In this document: piece by piece, positions 50,693-59,416 of the stretch
Layout of the letters: each line of letters begins with the position of its first letter
Position numbering within the stretch: the first letter of the stretch is position 1
Origin: Virgisporangium aurantiacum
GTDB taxonomy: Bacteria; Actinomycetota; Actinomycetes; Mycobacteriales; Micromonosporaceae
DNA length: 64,000 nt
Assembly (NCBI RefSeq): GCF_016863635.1
Contig: NZ_BOPG01000031.1
Location: forward strand, 117,064 to 181,063
Reading direction: 5' to 3'
The notes under the pieces: generated by a model
Database searches by the model: none
What the model saw: the letters and a program-made list of their open reading frames with translations, nothing else
What the model was told of the DNA's origin: nothing
Made by a program: the position numbers and the translations under genes

Positions 50693-51967
50693 CTACGACG
50701 GCGGCAGCAGACACGCACCGACCCCGGCCACCGGCGCGTCCTGGGCCTCGTCGACAAGGGCCGCCGCGGCGTCGGTGCCGCTGAGCCCGTCCCGCCACAT
50801 CCTGGCGGCGATCATTCCGGCGACGATCGCCGCCGAGAACGAGGTGCCGCTCCACTCCGCGACGCCCTCGAAGTCCGCCTCCTGCCCTTCGCGCGGCGGC
50901 TCGGAGTACGTGTACCTCCCCGTCGGGAACGCGTTGACCACTTCGTCGCCCACCGTGTAGACGTCGACCCAGCCGCCGAAATTCGTGAACTCCGCGCGGG
51001 CCGAACCGTCCCGGGTCAGGGCGCCGACCGTCACCGTTCCCGGTCCGGTGGCGGGCCAGAAGGACTCGTTGGCTCCGTCGTTGCCGGCCGCCGCGACCAC
51101 GACGACCCCCGCGTGCAGGCTGAGGCGGTTCTGCAGGAAGGTGGCGAACGCGAGCAGGCCGGTGGCGTCGGCGGCCCGCGTGCCGGCGGGAAGGCAGATG
51201 ACGTCCGGGTGTGAGCTCTGCAGTATCCCCTCCATCTGCTGGACGAGATCGGTCTCGAACGCGGCACCGGCGACCGGGAACGCCCGGACCACCCGCACGT
51301 CGGCGCGCGGGGCCATCATGCGCACCAGTCCGGCCGTGACCGTGCCGTGCCCACCGGCGTAATGGATCCGCACGTTGCCGGAGTCGTCCGTGACCACCTC
51401 CTCGTCGGGGTCGCCGACGACGCCCGCCAGCCAGTCGTTCGCGTTGACGGTCGCCTGGTCGATGCCGTTGTCGAGGATCACCACCCGCACGTTCTCGCCG
51501 GCGTCCGCATCGTCGACGGGTCCGGGCACCGGTGCCGTTCCGCGCAGCCGTGGCCACGGTTCCCTCGCGGCGCACCAACCGGTGATCACCTGGGACAACG
51601 CGATCACGTAGTCGTAGGTCGCGACGCCGCGCCCGAATTTCGCGGCGACGAGCTGCAGGGCGTCGACGACCGGGAGGCTGCCGGGGAGCCGGAGCAGCCG
51701 GACGCCGTGCGTCACCGGCCGGGCGACGACGCGCGCTTTCGCCTTCCCCCGGGTCCGCACCTCCGCCGTCAGCAGCTCCGTGACGGCGTCGACGAACTCC
51801 TCCCGGACGACGATGTGGCGCTCCCGGTACAGGAACTCGGCCGGCTGCGGTCGCCCGTCCGTCCCGACCGGTCCGGCGGTCCACGACCAACCGGCACCGA
51901 CAGGGGTACCGGCGGCACGGAATCCGTCCTCGATCAGGCCTCGCTGTACTTCGTGCTTGGTGACCAT
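50693..51967 (-). CDS. Cytoplasmic S8 (subtilisin-like) serine protease
   Basis: A 424-residue peptidase with the S8 triad in order: Asp166 in VVILDNGID, His207 in GGHGTVTAG and Ser376 in WSGTSFSAA, plus the oxyanion Asn296 in AAGNDG. The first 155 residues are a helical region with no signal peptide and no obvious propeptide cut site, so the enzyme appears to work inside the cell. AAGGAGAT precedes the ATG. It is divergent from the first TPR-CHAT gene with only 50 bases between the starts, so the two are probably controlled together. Intracellular subtilases beside CHAT proteins suggest a proteolytic signalling or defence module; that is an inference. Confidence 0.87.
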   Translation of the reverse strand: MVTKHEVQRGLIEDGFRAAGTPVGAGWSWTAGPVGTDGRPQPAEFLYRERHIVVREEFVDAVTELLTAEVRTRGKAKARVVARPVTHGVRLLRLPGSLPVVDALQLVAAKFGRGVATYDYVIALSQVITGWCAAREPWPRLRGTAPVPGPVDDADAGENVRVVILDNGIDQATVNANDWLAGVVGDPDEEVVTDDSGNVRIHYAGGHGTVTAGLVRMMAPRADVRVVRAFPVAGAAFETDLVQQMEGILQSSHPDVICLPAGTRAADATGLLAFATFLQNRLSLHAGVVVVAAAGNDGANESFWPATGPGTVTVGALTRDGSARAEFTNFGGWVDVYTVGDEVVNAFPTGRYTYSEPPREGQEADFEGVAEWSGTSFSAAIVAGMIAARMWRDGLSGTDAAAALVDEAQDAPVAGVGACLLPPS

Positions 51968-52003
51968 CAGATCTCCTTGTGTTCCGGGTCGACATGGCGT
52001 CCA

Positions 52004-52009
52004 TAGAAT
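52004..52009 (+). promoter_or_regulatory. Minus-ten element of the first CHAT gene, leaderless start
   Basis: TAGAAT ends eight bases before the ATG at 52018, so the transcript should begin within a base or two of that codon. This supports leaderless translation and the choice of start. A minus-35 match is weak (TTGTGT begins 27 bases upstream). Confidence 0.4.
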
Positions 52010-52017
52010 CCGGGGTG

Positions 52018-54597
52018 ATGGAGGCGGACTCCGATCGGCTTCTGCGGCTTGCGTTGGCGCGCCCGTCCGAGGCGATCGCCGCGGCCGACGCCGTCCTGAC
52101 CGGTGCCCCGGGTGCGGAGGCGGCGTCGATCGCCCGTCAGGTGCGTGCGATCGTCCTGCGCGACCGGGGCCAGATCGCCGCCGCCATACCGGAACTGCGC
52201 GACGCGCTGGCGCTGGCCCGCCGTACCGGGCGAGTGGCACGGGTGGCCGAGGTGCAGGCGTCGCTGGGCGTGACGCTCGGGCTGGCGGGTCGCACGTCGG
52301 CCGCTCTCGACCTGCTCGACGAGGCCGCCACGGCCAGCTCCGGGCTGCTCACCGGGCGGGTCCTGATGCGACGGGGTGGCATGTTGCGCGAGGTCGGCCG
52401 TTACCGGGAGGCGCTGGCCGACCTGCACCGGGCGATCGCGTCGATGCGTCGCGGCGGCGACCTCGTCTGGGAGGCCCGGGCCCGCAGCCACCGGGCCCAG
52501 GTGTACCTCGCGCTGGGCCAGGCCCGGCGGGCCGACCGGGACATCACCGAGGCGGGCCGCCGGCTCGCCGCGGCCGGCCAGGAGTACGAGGCGGCGATCG
52601 CGACCCAGAACCGGGCGCACATCGCCTTCCACGTCGACGATCTGCCCCGCGCTCTCGGCCTGCTCGACGAGGCGGCCGCCCGGTTCGCGGCACTGTCGGT
52701 ACCCGCCCCCGACCTGTCGGCGACCCGGTCGACGATGCTGCTCGCCGCCGGGCTCGCCCACGAGGCGCTGGCGGTGGCCGAGGACGCCGTCCAGCGCCAT
52801 GCCACCGCACCGGCACTGCGCCGCGCGGAACTGCTGTTCGCCGCCGCGCGGGCCGCGACGGAGGTCGGCGAGGTGACGCTGGCCGTGGCCCGGGCCACCG
52901 TCGCCCGTGATCTCTTCCGCGCGCAGCGCCGCCCGTGGTGGCAGGCCCGCACCTCGTTCCTCCTGCTCCAGGCCCGGTACCGGGGCGACGAACGCGGGCC
53001 GTCGTTGGCCCGCCGGACGGCCCGGATCGCCGCCCGCCTCGACGCGCTCGGCGCCGAGGAGGCTCCGGCCGCCCACCTGCTGGCCGCCGAGCTGGCCGGG
53101 CCGGCGGTCCGGGACCGGCACCTGGCGCGGGCGGCGGAGTTCCGGAAGCAGGGCCCGATCTCCGGACGTCCGGTCGGTTGGCTCGCCCACGCGCTGCGGG
53201 CCGAGGCGACCGGCGACGGTCGTCGAACGCTGGCCGCGTGCCGCCAGGGCCTCGCCGCGACCGCCGAACACCTCTACACGCTGGGCGCGACGGAGTTGCG
53301 GGCGCACGCCGCCGCCCGGGGCGCGCACCTCGCGACGATCGCCCAGCAGCACGCGCTGCGTCGCGGCGATGCCCGGACGCTGCTGATCTGGAGCGAACAG
53401 TGGCGGGCGGTGGCGCTCGCCGCCCCGCCGGCCCGGCCGCCCGACGATCCCCATCTGGCCGCCGACCTGGCCGCGCTGCGGCACGTGATGCGGGAACTGC
53501 AACTGGCCCGGGCGGCCGGCGCCGGCACCGCCGCGCTCCAGGCCGAGCGGCACCGGCTGGAGGGCTCCGTCCGGACCCGCACCCGGCGGACCGCCGGCGG
53601 CCCGCGCCGTGGCGCCGCCGGGTTGACGTCGGTGGCCGACCTCCTGGACGAGCTCGACGGCCATCGGATGATCGAACTGGTCGCGGTGGACGACGTGCTG
53701 TACGCCGTCACCCTGACCGGCCGGCGGGTGCGCCTGCACGAGGTGGGACCGCTCGCGGCGGCGGTCCGGGAGGTCGAACTGGCCCGGTCCATGCTGCGCC
53801 GGCTGGCCTACGAGCGGCCGTACGCAGCGGGCCTGGACGGTCTGGCCGAAGCGGGGGAGCGGCTGGAGCGGGCCCTGCTCGGTCCGGCGGCGGCCGACAC
53901 GGACGAGGGTCCACTCGTGCTGATCCCGCCGGGTCGCCTGCACGCCGTTCCGTGGGCGTTGATCCCGTCGTTGCGCCGCACGCCGGTGCGGGTGGTGCCG
54001 TCGGCCGTGGTCTGGCTGCGGGCCAGACGCGCCCACCCGCCGCGGTCCCGACGCACGGTCGTGGTGATCGGCCCGGGACTGGACAGCGCGGCTTCCGAGG
54101 CCCGCGAGATCGGGCGGCTCGTTCCGGGCACGGTCGTTCTCGGCGACGGCCTGGCAACCGCCGACCGCACCCTCGCCGCCCTGAACGGCGCGTGGACCGC
54201 GCATGTCGCCGCGCACGGCACGTTCCGCCGGGAGAATCCCCTGTTCTCGGCCCTGCACCTCGACGACGGCCCGCTCACCGTGTACGACCTCGCCCGGCTG
54301 CGCCGGGCCCCGTTCCGGCTGATCCTGTCCAGCTGCGACTCCGCCCTCGCGGCCCACGTGGGCGGCGACGAACTGCTCGGCATGGTGGGTGCGTTGGTGT
54401 CGCTGGGCACCGTCAGCCTCCTCGCGAGTGTGGTTCCGGTGAACGACGCGGCGACCAGCCGGCTCATGTTGCGGATCCACCGGGAGCTGGGCGACGGGAC
54501 GTCGTTCGCGTCCGCCCTGCTCGCGGCGCGCGGGGGCGAGACCGACGATCCGGTGGCGGTCGCGACGGCGATGTCCTTCGTGGCGCTGGGTTGTTGA
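52018..54597 (+). CDS. TPR-CHAT caspase-like protein 1
   Basis: An 859-residue protein. Residues 1-500 are helical TPR-like repeats (for example AGRTSAALDLLDEAA, VGRYREALADLHRAIA, LGQARRADRDITEA). The C-terminal 250 residues are a CHAT (caspase HetF-associated with TPR) protease domain. The catalytic dyad is His733 in HVAAHGTFRRENPLF and Cys773 in LSSCDSALAAHVGGDELLGM. Such enzymes cut target proteins when the TPR part senses a partner. Two longer starts (51979, 51994) exist, but the TAGAAT element favours 52018. It is divergent from the S8 protease and convergent with the second CHAT gene. Confidence 0.88.
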   Translation: MEADSDRLLRLALARPSEAIAAADAVLTGAPGAEAASIARQVRAIVLRDRGQIAAAIPELRDALALARRTGRVARVAEVQASLGVTLGLAGRTSAALDLLDEAATASSGLLTGRVLMRRGGMLREVGRYREALADLHRAIASMRRGGDLVWEARARSHRAQVYLALGQARRADRDITEAGRRLAAAGQEYEAAIATQNRAHIAFHVDDLPRALGLLDEAAARFAALSVPAPDLSATRSTMLLAAGLAHEALAVAEDAVQRHATAPALRRAELLFAAARAATEVGEVTLAVARATVARDLFRAQRRPWWQARTSFLLLQARYRGDERGPSLARRTARIAARLDALGAEEAPAAHLLAAELAGPAVRDRHLARAAEFRKQGPISGRPVGWLAHALRAEATGDGRRTLAACRQGLAATAEHLYTLGATELRAHAAARGAHLATIAQQHALRRGDARTLLIWSEQWRAVALAAPPARPPDDPHLAADLAALRHVMRELQLARAAGAGTAALQAERHRLEGSVRTRTRRTAGGPRRGAAGLTSVADLLDELDGHRMIELVAVDDVLYAVTLTGRRVRLHEVGPLAAAVREVELARSMLRRLAYERPYAAGLDGLAEAGERLERALLGPAAADTDEGPLVLIPPGRLHAVPWALIPSLRRTPVRVVPSAVVWLRARRAHPPRSRRTVVVIGPGLDSAASEAREIGRLVPGTVVLGDGLATADRTLAALNGAWTAHVAAHGTFRRENPLFSALHLDDGPLTVYDLARLRRAPFRLILSSCDSALAAHVGGDELLGMVGALVSLGTVSLLASVVPVNDAATSRLMLRIHRELGDGTSFASALLAARGGETDDPVAVATAMSFVALGC

Positions 54598-54689
54598 TCG
54601 ACGTTCGGCCACGGGTCATCACCTCCTCTCTCGGAGGAACAGGAGGAGTTCCGGGTGCCGGGTAATACACCCGCCCGCTGTCCGACCCG

Positions 54690-57323
54690 TCACGCGGCGC
54701 CGTGTGCGGTGAACGTGCACCAGTTCACGAACGCGGCCGGATCCGACCGGTCCAGCGTGGCCCGCGCGGCGTGGAGCGCGTGGGCCAGGGTGCGACCGCT
54801 GATCAGGCCCTCGTGCAGGGCGCACATCAGGTCGACGGCGGCGACGTCGGGAACGGCCGCGGTGCTGGCGACGATGCCGGCCGTGCCGCGCGCCAACAGC
54901 GCGCTGACGAAGCCGAGCACCTCGTCGCCGGCGTAGCTGACGTCGATCCCCGACTGGCACGACGCGAGCACCAACCGGTTCGGCGCCGCGCCCCGCGCCT
55001 GGAACTCCTGCACCGTCAGCGGCCCGTCGCTCAGTATCAGCGACGAGAACAGCGGATTGTCCGATCGGAGCAGGCCGTGGCACGCGAGGTGGACGAGTCC
55101 CGCCCCGTCGGCCAGGTCGACGACCGCGGCGGTGGTGCTGTGCGGCGGCGTGATCACCGTGGCGTCCGGATACAGGCGGTGCAACCGGCGGATCTCCGCC
55201 GTCGCACCGGGCAGGTGCGGCCCCTCGACGAGCACCACCCGGCGGGCGCGCCGTCGATCCACGGCGGACGTCCTCGTCCGGGCCCAGAAACGCGCCGACG
55301 GCGCGAGCGACAGCGGACCGTCGTGCATCGCCGGCCAGGGGACGCCGTGCAACTGGCCCACCGGCACGACGACCAGTTCGGCGTCGGGGGCCACGGCGAG
55401 CGGATCGAGGAGGAGCTCACGCAGCGTCCCGATGTGGTGGTCGGCGCTCAGCCGGGCGGCCGCCAACGACGCGGGCGGTCGGCTCTCCGTGAGGCGCCGC
55501 AGCGCGAAGAGCAACGCCCGTAGGTGGACCGCGGGGGTGCCCGCGGTTCCCAGCGGGACCACCCGGGAGCGTCGGGGCTCGACCACGATGGCCATGAGCC
55601 GGTCGTGCAGGATTCCGTACTCGACCAGGATCCGGCCGGCGAGCAGTTCACGCAGGCGGCTGACGCCGATCGGCGTGGCGGCGGGTCCGGCGCTGGTGTG
55701 GCGTTGCCAGGTGGCCCGGCGGATCCGCGACTCGATCGTGGCCTGGCGGGTCAGCAGCGTCTCGGCCGTCGGACCCCGGTTCGTCTGCAGGGTCATCGCC
55801 TCGACCTCGGCGTACGCCGCCCGAAGCGCCGCGAGATCGTCGTCGATGTCGCGGCTTCCGGCCGGCTCGACGGCGAGGAGCGCGGCGGCCCGGGTGCGCT
55901 CCATCCAGTCGAGGACGTGCCGTGGGGCGCCCGCCTCGATCACCACCTCCAGCCCGAGCTGCCCGAGCTCGACGCCGTGTCCGGACGCCAGCGCCCGCAG
56001 TTCGGCCGAGGGTAGGGCGGCCCGGTGCCGGGCGAGGTCGCGCAGACCGCGCCGGCAGTTGGCGAGGGTCTCGCCGCGCCGGCCCGACATGCGTGCCGCC
56101 AGGGCCGCGGCGACCCGGCCCAGCAGCCGGACGAGGATGGGCCGGGCGGTGGCCAGCTCGGCGGCGCGCTCCAGCGAGCGGACGGCGTCGCCGACCCGGC
56201 CCAGTTTCGCCGCGATCCGCCCGGCGACGACGTGCGCGTGCACCGCCGACGACGCCAGGCCGGCCGACGTGAGCGTGGCGCAGACGTGGCGCGCCCGCCG
56301 CAGGTCGGCGGCGTCGACGCTGCCGGCCCGCAGCCTGGCCTCCGTACGCACGAGTACGGCCCGCGCCTTCCATACGGTGCGGTCCTGCCGGCCGAAGCTC
56401 TCGACGGCCGTGGCGGCCGCCCGCTCCGCCGCCACCGGATCGTCCAGCAGCATCGCCAGCTGCGCGATCCGCAGCTGGGCCTCCGCACCCATCAGGGGCA
56501 CTCCCATGGTGCGGAACACGTCCGCCGCCGACCGCGCCGCCGCGGTCGCCTCCGGCAGCAGGCGAAGGTCCATCAACGCGTCGGAGTACTCCACGAAGTG
56601 CTCGCCCAGGGGCAGACCGGCCGCCTCGTGCGCCCGCGCGGACTCCTCGAACAGGCGCAACCCCTCGACCAGCCGACCGGCCTGCACCGTTGCCCAGGCC
56701 TGGGTCTCCAGCACCATGGCGACCAGGGCCGGGCCGACCTGCCCGGCCCGGCGGGCCGCACCGTCGAGGTGGCGGAACGCCTCGCCGTACCGACCCACCT
56801 GCGCATCGATCATGGCGAGGTTGTTGCCCGCGATCACCTTGATGCGTGCCGGCGTGTCGGACCGGGCCAGCAGCTCGCGATAGGCGGTGGCCGCCGGGCC
56901 GAGCCGGCCGAGATTCTGGTGCAGTACGGCCCGCTGGAACCGCACCTCGACCGCCCTGCCCACGGCGACGAGCCCGCCGGCCAGGTCCAGGTCGCGTTGG
57001 GCCGATCCCATCCGGCCGAGCTCCTGGTTGACCGCCGCGCGACTGAGCAGAACGTCACCGAGCGCATGATCGAGCCGGTGCCGGCGGGCGATCCGCGCCG
57101 CCTCGTCGAGCAGGATCTTCGCCTGGGCGTCGGCCAACCTGGCCCGCTCGGCCCAGGCGAGCGCCCGGAGCGCGAGCACCAGCGCCTCGCGGTCGCCGGC
57201 CCGCCTGGCCCGGCCGACGAGATCCGCGGCCGCGGACCGGAACCTCATGGGGTCGGCGATGACGTTCTCGTGAACGCGCCTGGCCTGTATCACGAGGTCG
57301 GCTGTGGGCTCTTGTTCAGTCAA
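54690..57323 (-). CDS. TPR-CHAT caspase-like protein 2
   Basis: An 877-residue relative of the first CHAT protein with the same plan: TPR-like helices over about 30-500 and a CHAT protease domain at about 600-877. The catalytic residues are His749 in VHLACHGLLRSDNPLF and Cys789 in LASCQSGIDVSYAGDEVLGF. The start is a TTG with GGAG nine bases upstream; a GTG at 57293 is the alternative. It is divergent from the ECF sigma gene, with the promoter region 57324-57624 between them, and so may be a target of that sigma factor. It is the closest protease gene to the sigma/small-protein pair. Confidence 0.88.
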   Translation of the reverse strand: MTEQEPTADLVIQARRVHENVIADPMRFRSAAADLVGRARRAGDREALVLALRALAWAERARLADAQAKILLDEAARIARRHRLDHALGDVLLSRAAVNQELGRMGSAQRDLDLAGGLVAVGRAVEVRFQRAVLHQNLGRLGPAATAYRELLARSDTPARIKVIAGNNLAMIDAQVGRYGEAFRHLDGAARRAGQVGPALVAMVLETQAWATVQAGRLVEGLRLFEESARAHEAAGLPLGEHFVEYSDALMDLRLLPEATAAARSAADVFRTMGVPLMGAEAQLRIAQLAMLLDDPVAAERAAATAVESFGRQDRTVWKARAVLVRTEARLRAGSVDAADLRRARHVCATLTSAGLASSAVHAHVVAGRIAAKLGRVGDAVRSLERAAELATARPILVRLLGRVAAALAARMSGRRGETLANCRRGLRDLARHRAALPSAELRALASGHGVELGQLGLEVVIEAGAPRHVLDWMERTRAAALLAVEPAGSRDIDDDLAALRAAYAEVEAMTLQTNRGPTAETLLTRQATIESRIRRATWQRHTSAGPAATPIGVSRLRELLAGRILVEYGILHDRLMAIVVEPRRSRVVPLGTAGTPAVHLRALLFALRRLTESRPPASLAAARLSADHHIGTLRELLLDPLAVAPDAELVVVPVGQLHGVPWPAMHDGPLSLAPSARFWARTRTSAVDRRRARRVVLVEGPHLPGATAEIRRLHRLYPDATVITPPHSTTAAVVDLADGAGLVHLACHGLLRSDNPLFSSLILSDGPLTVQEFQARGAAPNRLVLASCQSGIDVSYAGDEVLGFVSALLARGTAGIVASTAAVPDVAAVDLMCALHEGLISGRTLAHALHAARATLDRSDPAAFVNWCTFTAHGAA

Positions 57324-57624
57324 GACATCCGACTCCGAACGCAGCCGGGGAGGGGGTTATCGGGGAATGGTACGGAGCGGCGTCACCGTTCCGGTAGTAA
57401 ATACTCCGGTTTGCGTGCCTTCAAATCGATAGGGGACTTCATGCAGAAATCGGATCGGAGACGCGTCGCGACCGCGGGCCCGATTCCCGGCTGGTCGTTC
57501 CTGCGGCCGGAATCGGCCGTCCGGCGTCGTCACCGTCACCCCTCCGGACCGTATTAACCGCAGGCCCGAAACGTTCCTAGCCCACAGACTCGACATAGAT
57601 CTGTCACCGATGGAAGGACATGTC
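57324..57624. promoter_or_regulatory. Divergent control region between CHAT2 and the sigma gene
   Basis: No gene is visible in these 301 bases. They are less G+C-rich than the surroundings and contain a nearly symmetric CCGGTAGTAAATACTCCGG around 57391 and an inverted repeat ACAGA-N11-TCTGT at 57584-57604, just upstream of the sigma start. Both could be promoter or operator elements. I could not identify a confident ECF-type promoter pair by eye. Confidence 0.45.
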
Positions 57625-58251
57625 GTGGAGAGGGTGCGGGACTACGACCTGACCATGCTCATCAAGGCCAGCATCAACGGCGCCGACGACGCCTGGGACG
57701 AACTGGTGCGACGCCATGCGCGCCTGGTCGCCGTCGTCATACGCCAGTACCGGTTGCGTCCGGCGGACGCACAGGATGTGAGTCAGATCGTATGGTTACG
57801 CCTCATCGAATCACTGGAACACATACGGGAGCCGGCGGCACTGCCCGGCTGGCTCGTGACCACGACCCGGCGCGAGTGCCAGCGGTACGCCCAGCGCGGC
57901 AGCCGCACCGTGGTCGTCGACCCGGCGACGCTGACGTCGATGACGGCGCCCGACGCCCCCGACGCGGGCGACGCCCTGCTGGCGACCGAACGCCATCAGG
58001 TTCTGCGCGACGGACTGGCGGAGCTCTCACCGGAGCAACAGCGGCTGATCGCCCTGTTGAGCAGCGATCCGCCCGCCACCTATGCCGACATCAGTCGCAT
58101 CCTCAACATTCCGATCGGAAGCGTCGGGCCGACTCGCCGGCGTGTTCTGGAGAAGCTGCGCCAGACCGCCGCGGTCCAGTCGTACCTTCGGAGCCCTACC
58201 GAAGTGAAGGCGGGAGGTGCGCGGCATGTCACGGCCGAACTGGAACGATGA
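57625..58251 (+). CDS. ECF-type RNA polymerase sigma factor
   Basis: A 208-residue sigma-70 family protein with only regions 2 and 4. Region 2 lies at about 15-80 (AWDELVRRHARLVAVVIRQY, DAQDVSQIVWLRLI, WLVTTTRRECQRYA), and region 4 at about 130-190 (LSPEQQRLIALLS, TYADISRILNIPIGSVGPTRRRVLEKL). It directs RNA polymerase to alternative promoters. An ATG at 57610 is in frame, but GGAAGG lies seven bases before the GTG at 57625, which I prefer. No zinc anti-sigma gene follows; instead a small acidic protein overlaps its 3' end by 26 bases. Its position between CHAT and S8 proteases suggests activation by proteolysis. Confidence 0.88.
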   Translation: MERVRDYDLTMLIKASINGADDAWDELVRRHARLVAVVIRQYRLRPADAQDVSQIVWLRLIESLEHIREPAALPGWLVTTTRRECQRYAQRGSRTVVVDPATLTSMTAPDAPDAGDALLATERHQVLRDGLAELSPEQQRLIALLSSDPPATYADISRILNIPIGSVGPTRRRVLEKLRQTAAVQSYLRSPTEVKAGGARHVTAELER

Positions 58252-58708
58252 CGACGACCTCGCTCTGGAGCTGAGCCAAGCCCTCCACTCGGACGCGATC
58301 GAACAGCAGGTCGTCGAGGCCGCCCGCGCCGCCCGCCGGTGGCGGGCAAGTGATCCCGACGCCGAACTCGCCCTGTTGCTCTTCGACAGCGACGTCGACA
58401 GAAGTGCGCTGGTGCGCAACGGCCACGCGGAACCGCGCCGCACGCTGCTCTTCGGCTCGGGCCCGCGCCAGGTGGAAATCGAACTGGGCGAGGACGGCAT
58501 CGAAGGTCAGCTCATCCCGCCGGAGCAGGCCCTCGTGCTGTTGGTGACCATCGCGGGGGAATCGGTACAGACCACCGCCGACGCGGTGGGGTGCTTCACG
58601 TTCCCGGGCCCGCACAGCGGACCGGTCCGTCTCGAGTGGACGGTCGCCGGCGACCGGCTGGTGACGACGTGGATCGCGACCTCGTCGGGACAACCTACCG
58701 AGCGGTGA
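58226..58708 (+). CDS. Small acidic protein overlapping the sigma gene (candidate sigma partner)
   Basis: A 160-residue protein. Its N-terminal half is acidic and helical (NWNDDDDLALELSQAL, then VVEAARAARRW). Its C-terminal half has a beta-sandwich look (RQVEIELGEDGIEGQLIPP, VQTTADAVGCFTFPG, GPVRLEWTV) similar to carboxypeptidase-regulatory-like domains. No HxxxCxxC zinc motif or membrane helix is present, so it is not a standard anti-sigma factor. The ATG has GGGAGG upstream and lies inside the sigma gene, 26 bases before its stop, giving close to equal amounts of the two proteins. A role as a sigma inhibitor or protease substrate is inferred from this arrangement. Its tail overlaps the convergent lipoprotein gene by 14 bases. 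Confidence 0.72.
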   Translation: MSRPNWNDDDDLALELSQALHSDAIEQQVVEAARAARRWRASDPDAELALLLFDSDVDRSALVRNGHAEPRRTLLFGSGPRQVEIELGEDGIEGQLIPPEQALVLLVTIAGESVQTTADAVGCFTFPGPHSGPVRLEWTVAGDRLVTTWIATSSGQPTER

Positions 58709-59393
58709 CCGCGGGCGACACGGCCGCGGCGAAGGCGTCGGCGGTCCGGTCGATCATCTGCTTGGCCTCGGCGCTCACCAGCGGGTTCGACCGCAGCTTG
58801 CCGGTGTACGGCGGGAGGACGTCGTTGCCCTGCGCGGTGATCGTGAGGGTGACGTTGCCGCGGCGGAGGACGACGGTGCCGTTTCCGAGGGTCATGCCGG
58901 CGATCTCGGAGGTGCCGTAGAAGTAGTAGCCCTCGTCGTAGTGCTGGCCCTGCCGCTGGGTGCCGACCTGGTCGACGTCACCGCTCTCGCGGATGGTGAC
59001 GTTGGCGCCGCGACCCGACGCGATGTCGGTGCGCTTCGACGCCTCGTACGTCGACTTGGCCAGCCTCAGCTCGTCCCAGGCCTCGTACGTCACGCCGATC
59101 GTGCGGGCCTTGTGCCTGTCGCCGGAGTCGAGCTTCCAGGTGCAGGTCAGCGGGCTGCTGCCGGTCCGGTCGGTTCCGGTGACCTTGAGTGCCTTGGCGA
59201 GGTCGGCCGGCATCACCGTGCACGCGTCGGCCGGCGTGGCGAACGCGGGCTCGGGTGGCGAGGCCGAGGCGGCACCGGCGGGCGGGCCGGACTGCCCGGC
59301 CGGCCCGGTGGTGTCACCGCAGGCGACGAGCGCCACCGCCCACAGGGCGACGACGGCGGCGCGGGTCGACCGCGCCGTGCGGTTCGCGAACAT
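58695..59393 (-). CDS. Exported lipoprotein, DUF3558-like
   Basis: A 232-residue lipoprotein with an export segment ending in VALVAC (Cys25), a Gly/Pro/Ala spacer, then a compact domain. The domain starts DACTVMPADLAKALKV and includes CTWKLDSGD, the pattern of DUF3558-type proteins of the actinobacterial cell surface. Function is unknown. The ATG at 59393 was chosen over a TTG nine codons earlier because it sits just before the signal sequence. It is the last of three related exported-protein genes. Confidence 0.75.
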   Translation of the reverse strand: MFANRTARSTRAAVVALWAVALVACGDTTGPAGQSGPPAGAASASPPEPAFATPADACTVMPADLAKALKVTGTDRTGSSPLTCTWKLDSGDRHKARTIGVTYEAWDELRLAKSTYEASKRTDIASGRGANVTIRESGDVDQVGTQRQGQHYDEGYYFYGTSEIAGMTLGNGTVVLRRGNVTLTITAQGNDVLPPYTGKLRSNPLVSAEAKQMIDRTADAFAAAVSPAVTAR

Positions 59394-59416
59394 GGTTCCC
59401 GGGCTCCTCGACGTAC

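Noticed and set aside
50693..58708. Type III-E CRISPR (Craspase) locus
   Set aside because: TPR-CHAT and sigma genes are present, but no Cas7-11-like protein, Cas1/Cas2 or repeat-spacer array exists in the window.
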